From Deltaproteobacteria bacterium (lineage in GTDB: Bacteria > SAR324 > XYD2-FULL-50-16), in NCBI GenBank assembly GCA_018645005.1, contig JABGPJ010000069.1, forward strand, positions 1-44,584: DNA of 44,584 nt. The letters run 5' to 3'. The position numbers were made by a program, and so were the translations under genes. Shown one piece after another: positions 37,455-44,584 of the stretch (position 1 is its first letter; each line of letters opens with the position of its first letter). The notes below the pieces were generated by a model. The model made no database searches and was not told the DNA's origin. It saw only the letters and a program-made list of their open reading frames with translations.

Positions 37455-38609
37455 ATGCCTCGATTTGGAATATTCAAAAAACTGATATTCTGCCTTCTCT
37501 TCGGTTCAGTCCTGTCCGCATACCCGGTTGTTGCGAAACAGGAAATGCACCTGGCTGAACTGAATCCGGAAAAAACTGCGCTGGGCGTTTTCAATTCTTA
37601 CAAACACAAAATATTACTGATATCTCTAGTCCAGATTCATAAGCCATCCTTCAACTGCCTCCCTAACCAGTATCTTTTTTATGATTACGGCACCGAAAAC
37701 TACTTTGAAATACATGCTGGAAATCTCAAGATCAGCAGTGACTACACCCGCATTTTTCTAACCCGTATCCATTCCCTGTCTGGCATTCATCCAAAAAACA
37801 AATTGGAGTGGAAAAAAGCGCTGACGATGCTCTCGAAAGCACTTAAAGTCCCCTTCACACTCATCTCCGCTGCCCAGCAAAAAAGTCTCAAATTCAACCG
37901 CATCTGTTGGCAACAACCCGAACTACTTAATATTCAAAATCGCTTGATCCGCTCATATTCTTACCTTGCGGCTAACCTTTGCGAAAATGAGTGGTGTAGC
38001 GAACTATACTGGACCGGACCTAAAAATATTCAATTCTGGATCCACGAAAAACCCCAGACGTACCAGTTAGTCAATCTCAATATCGAAAAGGGGATCACCA
38101 CGGTTAAAACACAATCTAAGAAGTTTGTCCGCACTCATATGACACAGTTGAACGCACCCCGAGAGAATCTCATTAACAGCGAATCATTAGCCGGAAAAAC
38201 CCTCGTACTGAAGAAGAACAAAAAAAACAGCGTCACCTTGGTCTGGCGGAAGGGAAAAACAGGTCGCGTTTATGTGACATTAACCCGGGAGGGGCATGAT
38301 CTGAAGGCAGCTCAGAGAGTGCAGAACGAGTTTGCTTTGCAGATTAAGAGTAAACAGGTAAGACACGCATTGCAAACAGCCGAATTTTCGCTCTGGCTGG
38401 ATCCCCGCAACCAGAATCTAAAGATTGAACGACTGAAGGCATTTGTTTCTCTTGCGCTGATGAGCCAATTTTACGACAGCCTAAAAACCGATTTTTCCAA
38501 GTCCGACCGTTTTGCAGTCTGTCAAAAGCTCCACCTGGAACCATCCATCCGACACCTCTGGAAAAAAGACGCATTCGTACACCGATTCAAAGAGATCTGC
38601 GCCCCCTGA
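37455..38609 (+). CDS. Secreted protein of unknown function
   Basis: 384 residues with a signal peptide (FGIFKKLIFCLLFGSVLSAYPVVA, cut before KQE). The mature protein is basic, with several Cys and Trp, and no motif I know. The C-terminal third (LKAAQRVQNEFALQIKSKQ to the end) looks helical. It follows the coiled-coil gene by 11 bp, so one cytoplasmic and one exported partner may be made together. There is no lipobox and no transmembrane helix beyond the signal. Confidence 0.7.
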   Translation: MPRFGIFKKLIFCLLFGSVLSAYPVVAKQEMHLAELNPEKTALGVFNSYKHKILLISLVQIHKPSFNCLPNQYLFYDYGTENYFEIHAGNLKISSDYTRIFLTRIHSLSGIHPKNKLEWKKALTMLSKALKVPFTLISAAQQKSLKFNRICWQQPELLNIQNRLIRSYSYLAANLCENEWCSELYWTGPKNIQFWIHEKPQTYQLVNLNIEKGITTVKTQSKKFVRTHMTQLNAPRENLINSESLAGKTLVLKKNKKNSVTLVWRKGKTGRVYVTLTREGHDLKAAQRVQNEFALQIKSKQVRHALQTAEFSLWLDPRNQNLKIERLKAFVSLALMSQFYDSLKTDFSKSDRFAVCQKLHLEPSIRHLWKKDAFVHRFKEICAP

Positions 38610-38710
38610 TTCCTTACTTAACAGACTTATTTTTTTATCAGATATCTAACAGAGAGGGAAACTGACTCGTTTCATGGAATCATTGGGTGACCAGAATCGA
38701 GTCAGGTACA

Positions 38711-38742
38711 TCCATCCGATCTTTTCATATCTCTCGGATGGA
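38711..38742. terminator. Stem-loop between convergent genes
   Basis: TCCATCCGA (38711-38719) and TCGGATGGA (38734-38742) form a perfect 9-bp stem with a 14-nt loop, between the secreted-protein gene and the CheY-like gene. No T-tract; it may end both transcripts weakly. Confidence 0.45.
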
Positions 38743-38794
38743 CATGGACGGGCTCATGGAGAAATGACATCGGGAAGCATCATGCAACGGTATA

Positions 38795-39175
38795 TCAGCC
38801 AAAAATCTTGTCGATTTTTTCAGCCATCGTCGCCGCATCAAACGGCTTAACAACATAGTTACTGACACCGGCCTTGATTGCGGCGATAATATTTTCCTGC
38901 AGCGCTTCTGCAGTGACCATCAGCACAGGCAAATCCTTCAGTGCTTCATCAGCCCTTATTTCCTTCAGTAATTCCAAACCTGACATATTCGGCATATTCC
39001 AGTCGGTGACGCAGAAATCGATTTTTTCAGATTTTAGCTTCGTCAGGGCCGTTGTTCCATCATCCGCCTCGGCAACGTTGTTATACCCCAGCTGTCTCAG
39101 AATATTTTTTACAATACGCCGCATGGTAGAAAAATCATCAACTACCAGTATTCTCATGTCTTTATTTGCCGCCAT
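38795..39175 (-). CDS. cheY: CheY-like single-domain response regulator
   Basis: 126 residues from the ATG at 39175 (GGAG 9 bases upstream). All receiver residues are present: the Asp pair in [12 protein letters not shown], the phosphorylated Asp in [11 protein letters not shown], Thr in VTAEA and Lys in VVKPF. The [12 protein letters not shown] helix and [11 protein letters not shown] are those of CheY proper, which binds the flagellar switch FliM. It has no output domain. It follows the binding-protein gene by 125 bp on the same strand. Confidence 0.9.
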   Translation of the reverse strand: MAANKDMRILVVDDFSTMRRIVKNILRQLGYNNVAEADDGTTALTKLKSEKIDFCVTDWNMPNMSGLELLKEIRADEALKDLPVLMVTAEALQENIIAAIKAGVSNYVVKPFDAATMAEKIDKIFG

Positions 39176-39300
39176 GTCTACTCCGATGTAATTATCTAAC
39201 AAGATACCAATTCTATTAACTATTCAGTTGTTCTTAAAAAAGGTAAATTAAATTGATAGGTTCGTCAAGATCTACCAATATCAAACGTTTGAGCAAAATT

Positions 39301-40227
39301 CTAATTCGCTCCGGCTTCCTTGGCAAACTGTTTATCCACAAAAATGTCCAAATCGATTTTACTCTTCAGGACATTCATTGTGTCGCACATATAGTCCTGA
39401 ATTTTTGCCAAATCGTCGACAACTGGCATCAGTTCGTTAGTAATCACCCGATCAGCCGGCTCTGTCAGTACCCTTGAAACCACCGCTTCTGTTTGTCCCA
39501 GAAAGTCAGCTCCGATTTTGGCAGTTTCTGATTTCTGTTCCTGGATAAATTTTCCGGAGGCCACCAGACTATTTGTCAATTCCTGGACAGCATCAGGATG
39601 TTGCTTAACCAACTCTTCTTTGACAACCACAACACAGCACGGATGTTTTGGCCACAGATCCTTGGAGAGACAGAATTCTGCCCCATATCCCTCGGCTATT
39701 GCCTGTGAACCAAAGGGTTCGGCTACGATATATCCACCAATCTCCCCTTCATCATCATATTGTAAAGCTTGTGGCATCTGAGATGGCGCCATCACCTCCA
39801 AACCAACATCTTTACCAGCTCCAGGTGTTAATCCATGCTCTGTCAGCAGTTGATGCAAGAGCATATGGTGTACAGACAACTGATACGGGATGATGATCAT
39901 TTTCCCTTTAAAATCCGCAACTGTTTTTATCCCAGCAGCCTTGTTTTTAATCAAAACACTCCCTGTTTTATGGGCAAAGAGGATCAACTTCATCTTGACC
40001 CCTGCTTTGAAAAGGTCCATGGCCGTTGGTGCCAAAATACAGCATGCATCAATTTCACCTGTTTGCATGGCCGCAGAGATTTGATTCCAACCAATATAAG
40101 GCACTGTCTGCAGCTGCAAAGATTCAAATGAAGTTGCTCCGGTCTCTACCTGGCTCTGGGTTACACCCAATATCAAATGATCTGTTATCTTTAGATGTCC
40201 AAATTTTATGATTGGTTTATCCGCCAT
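39301..40227 (-). CDS. NrtA/NasS-like solute-binding protein without a signal peptide
   Basis: 308 residues of the NMT1/ABC-type nitrate-sulfonate-binding fold: IIKFGHLKITDHLIL..., GEIDACCILAPTAMDLFKAG, VADFKGKMIIIPYQ, GYIVAEPFGSQAIAEG and SKDLWPKHPCCVVVVKEELV. The EPF(G/N)-QA and DLW--HP segments fit the NrtA/CmpA/NasS branch. The protein starts directly at MADKPIIKFGH; the upstream frame has no signal, so it should stay in the cytoplasm, like the nitrate sensor NasS. No permease or ATPase gene is adjacent. A -10 TATAAT is at 40288-40293. CheY follows. Confidence 0.75.
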   Translation of the reverse strand: MADKPIIKFGHLKITDHLILGVTQSQVETGATSFESLQLQTVPYIGWNQISAAMQTGEIDACCILAPTAMDLFKAGVKMKLILFAHKTGSVLIKNKAAGIKTVADFKGKMIIIPYQLSVHHMLLHQLLTEHGLTPGAGKDVGLEVMAPSQMPQALQYDDEGEIGGYIVAEPFGSQAIAEGYGAEFCLSKDLWPKHPCCVVVVKEELVKQHPDAVQELTNSLVASGKFIQEQKSETAKIGADFLGQTEAVVSRVLTEPADRVITNELMPVVDDLAKIQDYMCDTMNVLKSKIDLDIFVDKQFAKEAGAN

Positions 40228-40287
40228 GTGCCCTTTCTTTTTAATTGGTTCAATGCTTCTCCCTGCTGAACTAATTATCCTACTGGG

Positions 40288-40293
40288 ATTATA
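40288..40293 (-). promoter_or_regulatory. Candidate -10 element for the binding-protein gene
   Basis: A perfect TATAAT on the minus strand about 60 bp upstream of the start at 40227. The matching -35 is poor, so activation by another factor is possible. Confidence 0.4.
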
Positions 40294-40372
40294 CTAGTGA
40301 TTGTACAAACTTTTAGCCGAACATTCAATCATAATAAATAAATTCAAAAGTAACTGTTCAGCATGGCCCCCA

Positions 40373-40480
40373 TCGAGGGGATCATGATTCAAAACACGCT
40401 TGAATCCATCCCTGAAGCCAAGTGTTTCGTCAGAAACGCGTTGGCGAAAACGTCCTGCTTTCGAAAATTTGATCACTGAC
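40373..40480. repeat. Palindromic repeat family A, copy 2 (degenerate)
   Basis: It begins CGAGGGGATCATGATTC and continues AAAACACGC-TGAATCC-TCC, matching the reverse complement of copy 1 (13843-13937) for about 45 bases with few changes. It then carries the hairpin CAAGTGTTTC-GTCA-GAAACGCGTTG in the middle and returns to the family sequence AAAACGTCCTG-TTTC. The right end is eroded. Confidence 0.75.
40418..40442. mobile_element. Mini-hairpin inside repeat A copy 2
   Basis: CAAGTGTTTC, loop GTCA, GAAACGCGTTG. Copy 1 of repeat A has only about five bases at this place. The arms match the reverse complement of the insert in repeat B (CAAGTGTTTC ... GAAACACGTTG), with a different loop. Confidence 0.45.
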
Positions 40481-40621
40481 ACTCCCCCTTTCATGTTTTT
40501 TTTCCAGCTCATTCTCAATCAGAATGTAAGGTACTGAAGATACAGGTTAACCCTGATGTGTAAACTGACACACACCTGAATCAACCGATTGAATTTATTT
40601 TTCAATGAGTGCTTGAGACAA

Positions 40622-41320
40622 TCAGGGGGAGATAAAAGAAATAGATTTGATAAACACCTGCGAATTACCGTCCGTATCGCGGGCATCAATTTCAAAAGAG
40701 AAACCGGAAATGAAAGGAACAGTTGATTTTTTAAATTGATTTTTAAAGGTTTCTGCGAGATTGAATTCGGTGACAACCGTTTGTCCGGGTTTAGATCCAC
40801 AAGGACTGCAAAAGTATCGTCCCCCTTTCTTGTAGTACTTTCCCAAATACGCTTTTCCTTCTATTGCGTGTTGTCCCAGGAATATAACGATGAAGTACGG
40901 TACGTTCGGGACCACAAAGCTGCCACTGGATATTTTTTCATCTCCAAATGAGACAATAAAACCGATCGCTTCTCGGAGTACGCCGTTCTCCCAATTGGCC
41001 TCTTTCAGGTATCGATTGACACCCCACTCAATTCTTACTTTTGTTGCACCTTCGATACGAACTTCTTTTGTAATCAATCCATTGATATCATCGTCGATCT
41101 CCAGCAGCAACTTCCCATTTTCAAAACGCGCCTTAATCTCATCCCCGTCGTTTTGAAATTTGAAATCATTTTTTGCAAACCAATCTGCAGCATTGCCGTT
41201 TTTCTGTTTTGAAAAATCAAGCCTGTATACAGTTTCAGCTTGTGTTAATATTGGGACGAGAAGAAGAGATAGAAACAGACCAAACATCAAAATTGAAAAT
41301 CTCTGTCCTGAATTCATCAT
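40622..41320 (-). CDS. Secreted protein, possibly DUF3047-like
   Basis: 232 residues with a signal peptide (FSILMFGLFLSLLLVPILTQA-E). The mature protein starts VYRLDFSKQKNGNAADWFAK and has a beta-rich pattern (KVRIEWGVNRYLKEANWENGVLREAIGFIVSFG), with one CxxC-like pair in RYFCSPCGSKPG. The DFS-x-G-WF opening and the ...EWGVN... strand recall the DUF3047 family, but I cannot confirm it. ATG ATG follows GGAGG; the second ATG is better spaced. Confidence 0.65.
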   Translation of the reverse strand: MMNSGQRFSILMFGLFLSLLLVPILTQAETVYRLDFSKQKNGNAADWFAKNDFKFQNDGDEIKARFENGKLLLEIDDDINGLITKEVRIEGATKVRIEWGVNRYLKEANWENGVLREAIGFIVSFGDEKISSGSFVVPNVPYFIVIFLGQHAIEGKAYLGKYYKKGGRYFCSPCGSKPGQTVVTEFNLAETFKNQFKKSTVPFISGFSFEIDARDTDGNSQVFIKSISFISP

Positions 41321-41475
41321 GCCTCCGTTAGCATATTTTTCTTAGGAAATAAACTTACGGCCTCAACCATGTTTCGTTAAACAGCCTGAGACCTTTTAAA
41401 GCTTCTGAATTATAAGGCTAACACATTTTTGTTGATATATACATCCCTAAATATATGACTTGTAGAATATCAGAT

Positions 41476-41495
41476 GTCAGGAGGATTCTCCTGAC
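41476..41495 (-). terminator. Stem-loop after pyrH
   Basis: GTCAGGAG GATT CTCCTGAC, a perfect 8-bp stem with a 4-nt loop, 6 bases after the pyrH stop codon. It is not followed by a T-tract, so it may protect the mRNA end rather than terminate alone. Confidence 0.5.
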
Positions 41496-41501
41496 GCCCG
41501 T

Positions 41502-42215
41502 TTATTCATGAACGATAGATCCCACATCTTCACCCTGAACAAACCTGCGCAGATCATCCTGATTAACAATACTTAAAACACACAGTGGCAACCTGTTTTC
41601 ACGGCAGAGTGCGATGGCAGCACCATCCATTACTTTCAGATCCCGGGTTAACACATCCGCATAACTGAGTTTGTCAAATCTTTGAGCTGATGGATTTTTC
41701 TCCGGATCCTTATCATAGATGCCGTCCACTTTCGTGCCTTTGATAACAATATCCGCAGAAATTTCCAGACCTCTGAGGACAGCAGCTGTATCAGTAGAAA
41801 AATAGGGATTGCCGGTTCCACCTCCAAATATCAGAATATTTCCAGCTTCAATCAATGCCACGGCCTTTTGTTTTTCAAATTTCTCTGTCACGGCAGGTGC
41901 TTCAAGGCCCGTCATCACGTGCGCTTTTCTGTTTTTTGCGATCAATGCCTCTTTCAAGCAAAGGGCGTTCATAAGTGTGGCCATCATCCCAATATGATCA
42001 GCAGCAACACGGTCCATCTTCAAGGGAATGCTTTTTGTTCCTCTAAAAAAATTACCCCCTCCCAGAACAATCGCTACTTCTGTACCAAGATCCTGAATTT
42101 GGTTGATTTGTTCAGTCAGAGAATCGATGACCGTGAAATCAAAACCGTGTCCAACCACGCCACCAAGATATTCTCCACTGAGCTTTAATAACACCCTTTG
42201 ATATTTTGTTTTCAT
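41502..42215 (-). CDS. pyrH: UMP kinase
   Basis: 237 residues of the amino-acid-kinase fold: LLKLSGEYLGG, VLGGGNFFRG, NALCLKEAL, FGGGTGNPYFSTDTAA and VDGIYDKDP. It phosphorylates UMP to UDP in the cytoplasm. It follows tsf, the conserved order, but the next expected gene frr is missing. The ATG at 42215 has no Shine-Dalgarno site. A strong terminator ends 12 bases before it, so expression must rely on read-through or on an internal promoter in tsf. Confidence 0.96.
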   Translation of the reverse strand: MKTKYQRVLLKLSGEYLGGVVGHGFDFTVIDSLTEQINQIQDLGTEVAIVLGGGNFFRGTKSIPLKMDRVAADHIGMMATLMNALCLKEALIAKNRKAHVMTGLEAPAVTEKFEKQKAVALIEAGNILIFGGGTGNPYFSTDTAAVLRGLEISADIVIKGTKVDGIYDKDPEKNPSAQRFDKLSYADVLTRDLKVMDGAAIALCRENRLPLCVLSIVNQDDLRRFVQGEDVGSIVHE

Positions 42216-42227
42216 AAAATTTTTGGC

Positions 42228-42253
42228 AAAAAAAAAGGGGACTTAATGTCCCC
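42228..42253 (-). terminator. Intrinsic terminator between tsf and pyrH
   Basis: On the minus strand GGGGAC-ATTAA-GTCCCC is followed at once by nine T residues (plus-strand 42228-42236). It starts 10 bases after the tsf stop codon and ends 12 bases before the pyrH start. A textbook rho-independent terminator inside a normally co-transcribed run. Confidence 0.9.
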
Positions 42254-42263
42254 TTGCGGTGTT

Positions 42264-43106
42264 TTAAAATGTTTCTTTATAAAAGCGCTTGACTGAAAAG
42301 CCACCTCCAGCCGCCTTTCCCGCTTCGGCTAAATATTCGCTAATCGTCTTATCCGGATCCTTAACGTAATTCTGGTCCAAAAGGCAGACCTCTTTCTTGA
42401 ACTTGTTCAGCCGACCGACAACCATCTTCTCGATAATGTTCTCAGGCTTACCGGATTCCCTTGCCTGCTCCATTAAAAAGTTTTTCTCTTTTTCAATCAC
42501 AGCGGGGTCCAGATCATTCTCAGATATGGCCTCGACCTGAGAAGCAGCAACATGCATGGCAACGTTTTTAGCCGCATCTCCTGCCGCTGTCGCATCAGTT
42601 CCGGGTTCTGTGTCAAGTTCAACCAATACACCAATTTTGTTATTGGTGTGCGTATAGAAATTGATCACGCCGTTTTCAGCAGCTTCCCAATATTGTCCAT
42701 TTGCAAAGACAATGTTCTCACCCAGTTTCCCAATAGCCTCGACGAATTGTTCTTTGATCGATCCGCTACTGGTGCTTTTTTCCATCAGGTCGTCTATCCC
42801 CACTTCAATCGCCTGTGCAGCAATTTTAGCGATAAACTCTTTGAAATTATCATTAATTGCAACAAAATCGGTTTCACAAGCAATCTTAACCAGCGCCGCT
42901 TTATTTTCCTTCAAGCTGATACTCACAGCACCTTCCCTTGTTTCCCGGCTGGATTTTTTGTTGGCAATGGCCTGCCCTTTCTTTCTCAGAAATTCCTTGG
43001 CAGCTTCCATATCACCATCACTTTCATTAAGCGCTTTTTTGCAGTCCATCATGCCTGCGCCGGTGATTTCTCGAAGCTCCTTAACCATGGATGCGGTTAT
43101 TTTCAC
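42264..43106 (-). CDS. tsf: Translation elongation factor Ts
   Basis: A 280-residue EF-Ts: VKELREITGAGMMDCKKALNE at the N-terminus, then the conserved KIACETDFVA and VAMHVAAS. It recycles EF-Tu by exchanging GDP for GTP. The start is the GTG at 43106, with GGAGG 8 bases upstream, and agrees with the family N-terminus. It follows rpsB by 122 bp and is followed by a strong terminator. Confidence 0.97.
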   Translation of the reverse strand: MKITASMVKELREITGAGMMDCKKALNESDGDMEAAKEFLRKKGQAIANKKSSRETREGAVSISLKENKAALVKIACETDFVAINDNFKEFIAKIAAQAIEVGIDDLMEKSTSSGSIKEQFVEAIGKLGENIVFANGQYWEAAENGVINFYTHTNNKIGVLVELDTEPGTDATAAGDAAKNVAMHVAASQVEAISENDLDPAVIEKEKNFLMEQARESGKPENIIEKMVVGRLNKFKKEVCLLDQNYVKDPDKTISEYLAEAGKAAGGGFSVKRFYKETF

Positions 43107-43228
43107 AGCGTTCCTCCAAACTAAAGCTATTTAAAATATATTTTTTAGATCTACTTTCGTTAGTGACACCAGATCTTTTTTTGCTCTCCTTCATGTTCGC
43201 TAACGATTTTTCGAGCGGGATGTTCTTT

Positions 43229-44269
43229 CTACTCTTCTGTTTTCGCGACATCTTTTTCTGTTTCTTCAACAGCAGCCACTTCCACCACGGGTTCTGTCAC
43301 CTTTGCGTCCTCAGCGACAACTTCAACAGCTATTGCGGCAGGCTCTTCTACAACTACAGCTTCTTTTGCGGTGGGTTCATCGACAACCTCAGCGCTTTTT
43401 ACGGCTGGTTTGTCAGTGGCTTGCCCATCATCCTTCGGCAGCTTCTGCACAGCCGGTTTTGCTTTCACTTCTTTTTTCTTAGCAGCGAGTGCCTCTTTCT
43501 TTTTGGCAGCGATAGCAGCCTTTTTCTTATCTTCTGCTCTCTGTTTATCCTGCTCCAGCTTGACTGCTTGTACTTTTGTCTCGTATATTTTTCTTCCCTC
43601 AATGGCAGCAGAAGCAATAATGCTGGTAAAAAGTGTAATACAATGAGCAGAGTCGTCATTGCCGGGAATCACATAATCAATCCCTCTAGGATCGCAATTG
43701 GTATCAGTAATGGCTATGATGGGTATCCCGAGCTTTTTCGCTTCGTTCAGAGCTATAAATTCACGCTTTATATCGATGATGAAAACCGCAGCCGGCTTTT
43801 TCCGCAGCTCTGTAATACCACCCAGTATGTTTTGCAGCTTGCGGCGCTCTTTCTCCATCCGCACGGCTTCCTTTTTTAAGACGCCGACATAGTCCAGATC
43901 CGGTCCTGCAATATCTTCAACTTTTTTTAATTTAACAATGGACTGCTTGATCGTGTTAAAATTGGTCAGCATACCACCCAGCCAACGTAAATTAACAAAA
44001 AAGTTATTACTCCGAAGCGCCTCTTCCTTAATAATGTCACGCGCCTGGTATTTGGTTCCGACAAACAGCACTTTCCCGCCGTTGGCTGAGACATTGAGAA
44101 CATACTCATACGCCTCTTTCAATTTGTCCAATGTTTGACGTAAATCAATAATATAAATTCCAGACTTTGAACCGTAAATGTACTCCTTCATTTTGGGGTG
44201 CCATTTTTGGGTTTTGTGTCCCAAATGTGCCCCAGCTTCGAATAGATGCTTAACGGAAACCACTGCCAT
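43229..44269 (-). CDS. rpsB: 30S ribosomal protein S2 with C-terminal extension
   Basis: 346 residues; residues 1-235 are standard S2 (LFEAGAHLGHKTQKWHPKMKEYIYG, FVGTKYQARDII, RWLGGMLTNF, IPIIAITDTNCDP, IPGNDDSA). The last ~110 residues are low-complexity: first Lys/Ala-rich (KKKEALAAKKKEVKAKPA), then Glu/Val/Ala-rich. S2 is a structural protein of the small subunit. A promoter is seen at 44344-44372, and GGAG lies 10 bases upstream of the ATG. Confidence 0.96.
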   Translation of the reverse strand: MAVVSVKHLFEAGAHLGHKTQKWHPKMKEYIYGSKSGIYIIDLRQTLDKLKEAYEYVLNVSANGGKVLFVGTKYQARDIIKEEALRSNNFFVNLRWLGGMLTNFNTIKQSIVKLKKVEDIAGPDLDYVGVLKKEAVRMEKERRKLQNILGGITELRKKPAAVFIIDIKREFIALNEAKKLGIPIIAITDTNCDPRGIDYVIPGNDDSAHCITLFTSIIASAAIEGRKIYETKVQAVKLEQDKQRAEDKKKAAIAAKKKEALAAKKKEVKAKPAVQKLPKDDGQATDKPAVKSAEVVDEPTAKEAVVVEEPAAIAVEVVAEDAKVTEPVVEVAAVEETEKDVAKTEE

Positions 44270-44343
44270 GTCTTAAAATCTCCAGAAGATGTCGCGGGTA
44301 AGTATTTATAGGAATTGATAGAAAAAGCTCATGTGAATCATTA

Positions 44344-44372
44344 AGCATAAACAATTGTTTAAACTTTGACAA
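44344..44372 (-). promoter_or_regulatory. Sigma-70 promoter of rpsB-tsf
   Basis: On the minus strand TTGTCA (44367-44372), 17 bp, TATGCT (44344-44349). It lies about 75 bp upstream of the rpsB start, giving a leader of about 70 bases in which S2 or another factor could act. Confidence 0.75.
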
Positions 44373-44536
44373 GCGCGTATTTACATGAAACCGTTATCGG
44401 GAAAAGTACCACTTGACAGCACTCATCTTTAACTAATTCTACGCCAGAATCCTGATGTTAAAGATTGCTTCCCTTATTCATATCTACTTGTAACCGCTAC
44501 AGTTTATCAATAATTAGGGTAATTTTCAAAAAACGC

Positions 44537-44573
44537 AAAAAAGCCCAGGAGGCTCTCGCCGACTGGGCTTTTT
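44537..44573. terminator. Bidirectional terminator upstream of the rpsB promoter
   Basis: AGCCCAG (44542-44548) and CTGGGCT (44563-44569) form a stem with a 14-nt loop, flanked by an A run on the left and a T run on the right. It insulates rpsB from the gene beyond the right edge. Confidence 0.85.
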
Positions 44574-44584
44574 CCGCAATATTT

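Larger units (their letters stand above)
40228..40621. other. Intergenic region with repeat A copy 2
   Basis: A 394-bp gap with the promoter of the binding-protein gene (40288-40293) and the degenerate repeat at 40373-40480. Nothing else was recognised. Confidence 0.5.

Noticed and set aside
43081-43269. A 62-codon minus-strand frame across the rpsB-tsf gap
   Set aside because: It overlaps both flanking genes out of frame and contains the tsf ribosome site; probably chance.
43091-43879. A 262-codon open frame opposite rpsB and the rpsB-tsf gap
   Set aside because: It is rich in Phe, Leu, Ser and Cys, as expected from the reverse of Lys/Glu/Ala-rich codons in the S2 tail.

Overview
The window is a gene-dense stretch of a Gram-negative bacterial chromosome. 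It shows an LPS-export ATPase, lipoprotein signal peptides, a System I (Ccm) cytochrome c maturation cluster, an outer-membrane-like protein and a chemotaxis-type receiver. Base composition looks moderate and fairly even. Core housekeeping genes (rpsB, tsf, pyrH, asnS, the acp/fab cluster, hemB, smc, scpA) are mixed with short secreted proteins of unknown function. I cannot assign a species. The 5' end carries the ketosynthase of a PfaC-type polyunsaturated fatty acid synthase. With the monomeric isocitrate dehydrogenase and Ccm genes, this suggests a marine or sediment proteobacterium of the delta/SAR324 kind, but that is inference.

Layout from left to right: (1) 1-5704, minus strand: lptB, smc and the start of a pfaC-like gene that runs off the window. 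(2) 6167-8392: monomeric NADP-isocitrate dehydrogenase. (3) 8589-13703, minus: a phosphoesterase, then a tight run of M30-like lipoprotein protease, small lipoprotein, beta-barrel-like protein and asnS. (4) 14127-20287, minus: DUF177 - rpmF - plsX - fabG - acpP - fabF - yggS, preceded by scpA; fabH and fabD are missing from the usual order. (5) 20571-25090: hemB, a small unknown gene, gcvH, an M18 aminopeptidase and a spermidine-synthase-like gene. (6) 25115-29828, minus: a FliF-C-terminus-like small protein followed by ccmD, ccmE, ccmF, ccmG, ccmH and a short CcmI-like protein, with two copies of a palindromic repeat inside the cluster. (7) 30161-38609: a tandem LIM-like zinc protein with a degenerate DA1-like C-terminus, an orphan HicB-like protein, a long Lhr-type helicase, and a coiled-coil protein paired with a secreted protein. 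(8) 38795-41320, minus: CheY-like receiver, signal-less NrtA/NasS-like binding protein and a small secreted protein. (9) 41502-44269, minus: rpsB - tsf - pyrH.

Functionally the window links translation (S2, EF-Ts, L32, AsnRS), membrane lipid and LPS synthesis (plsX, fabG, acpP, fabF, lptB, pfaC-like), chromosome condensation (SMC and ScpA at separate loci) and cytochrome c assembly. The less ordinary material is the LIM/DA1-like protein, the free-standing FliF-type FliG-binding tail, the cytoplasmic binding protein next to CheY, and three families of short palindromic repeats. Two of these families each carry a similar small hairpin that looks inserted. No tRNA, rRNA, CRISPR array, transposase or prophage was seen.
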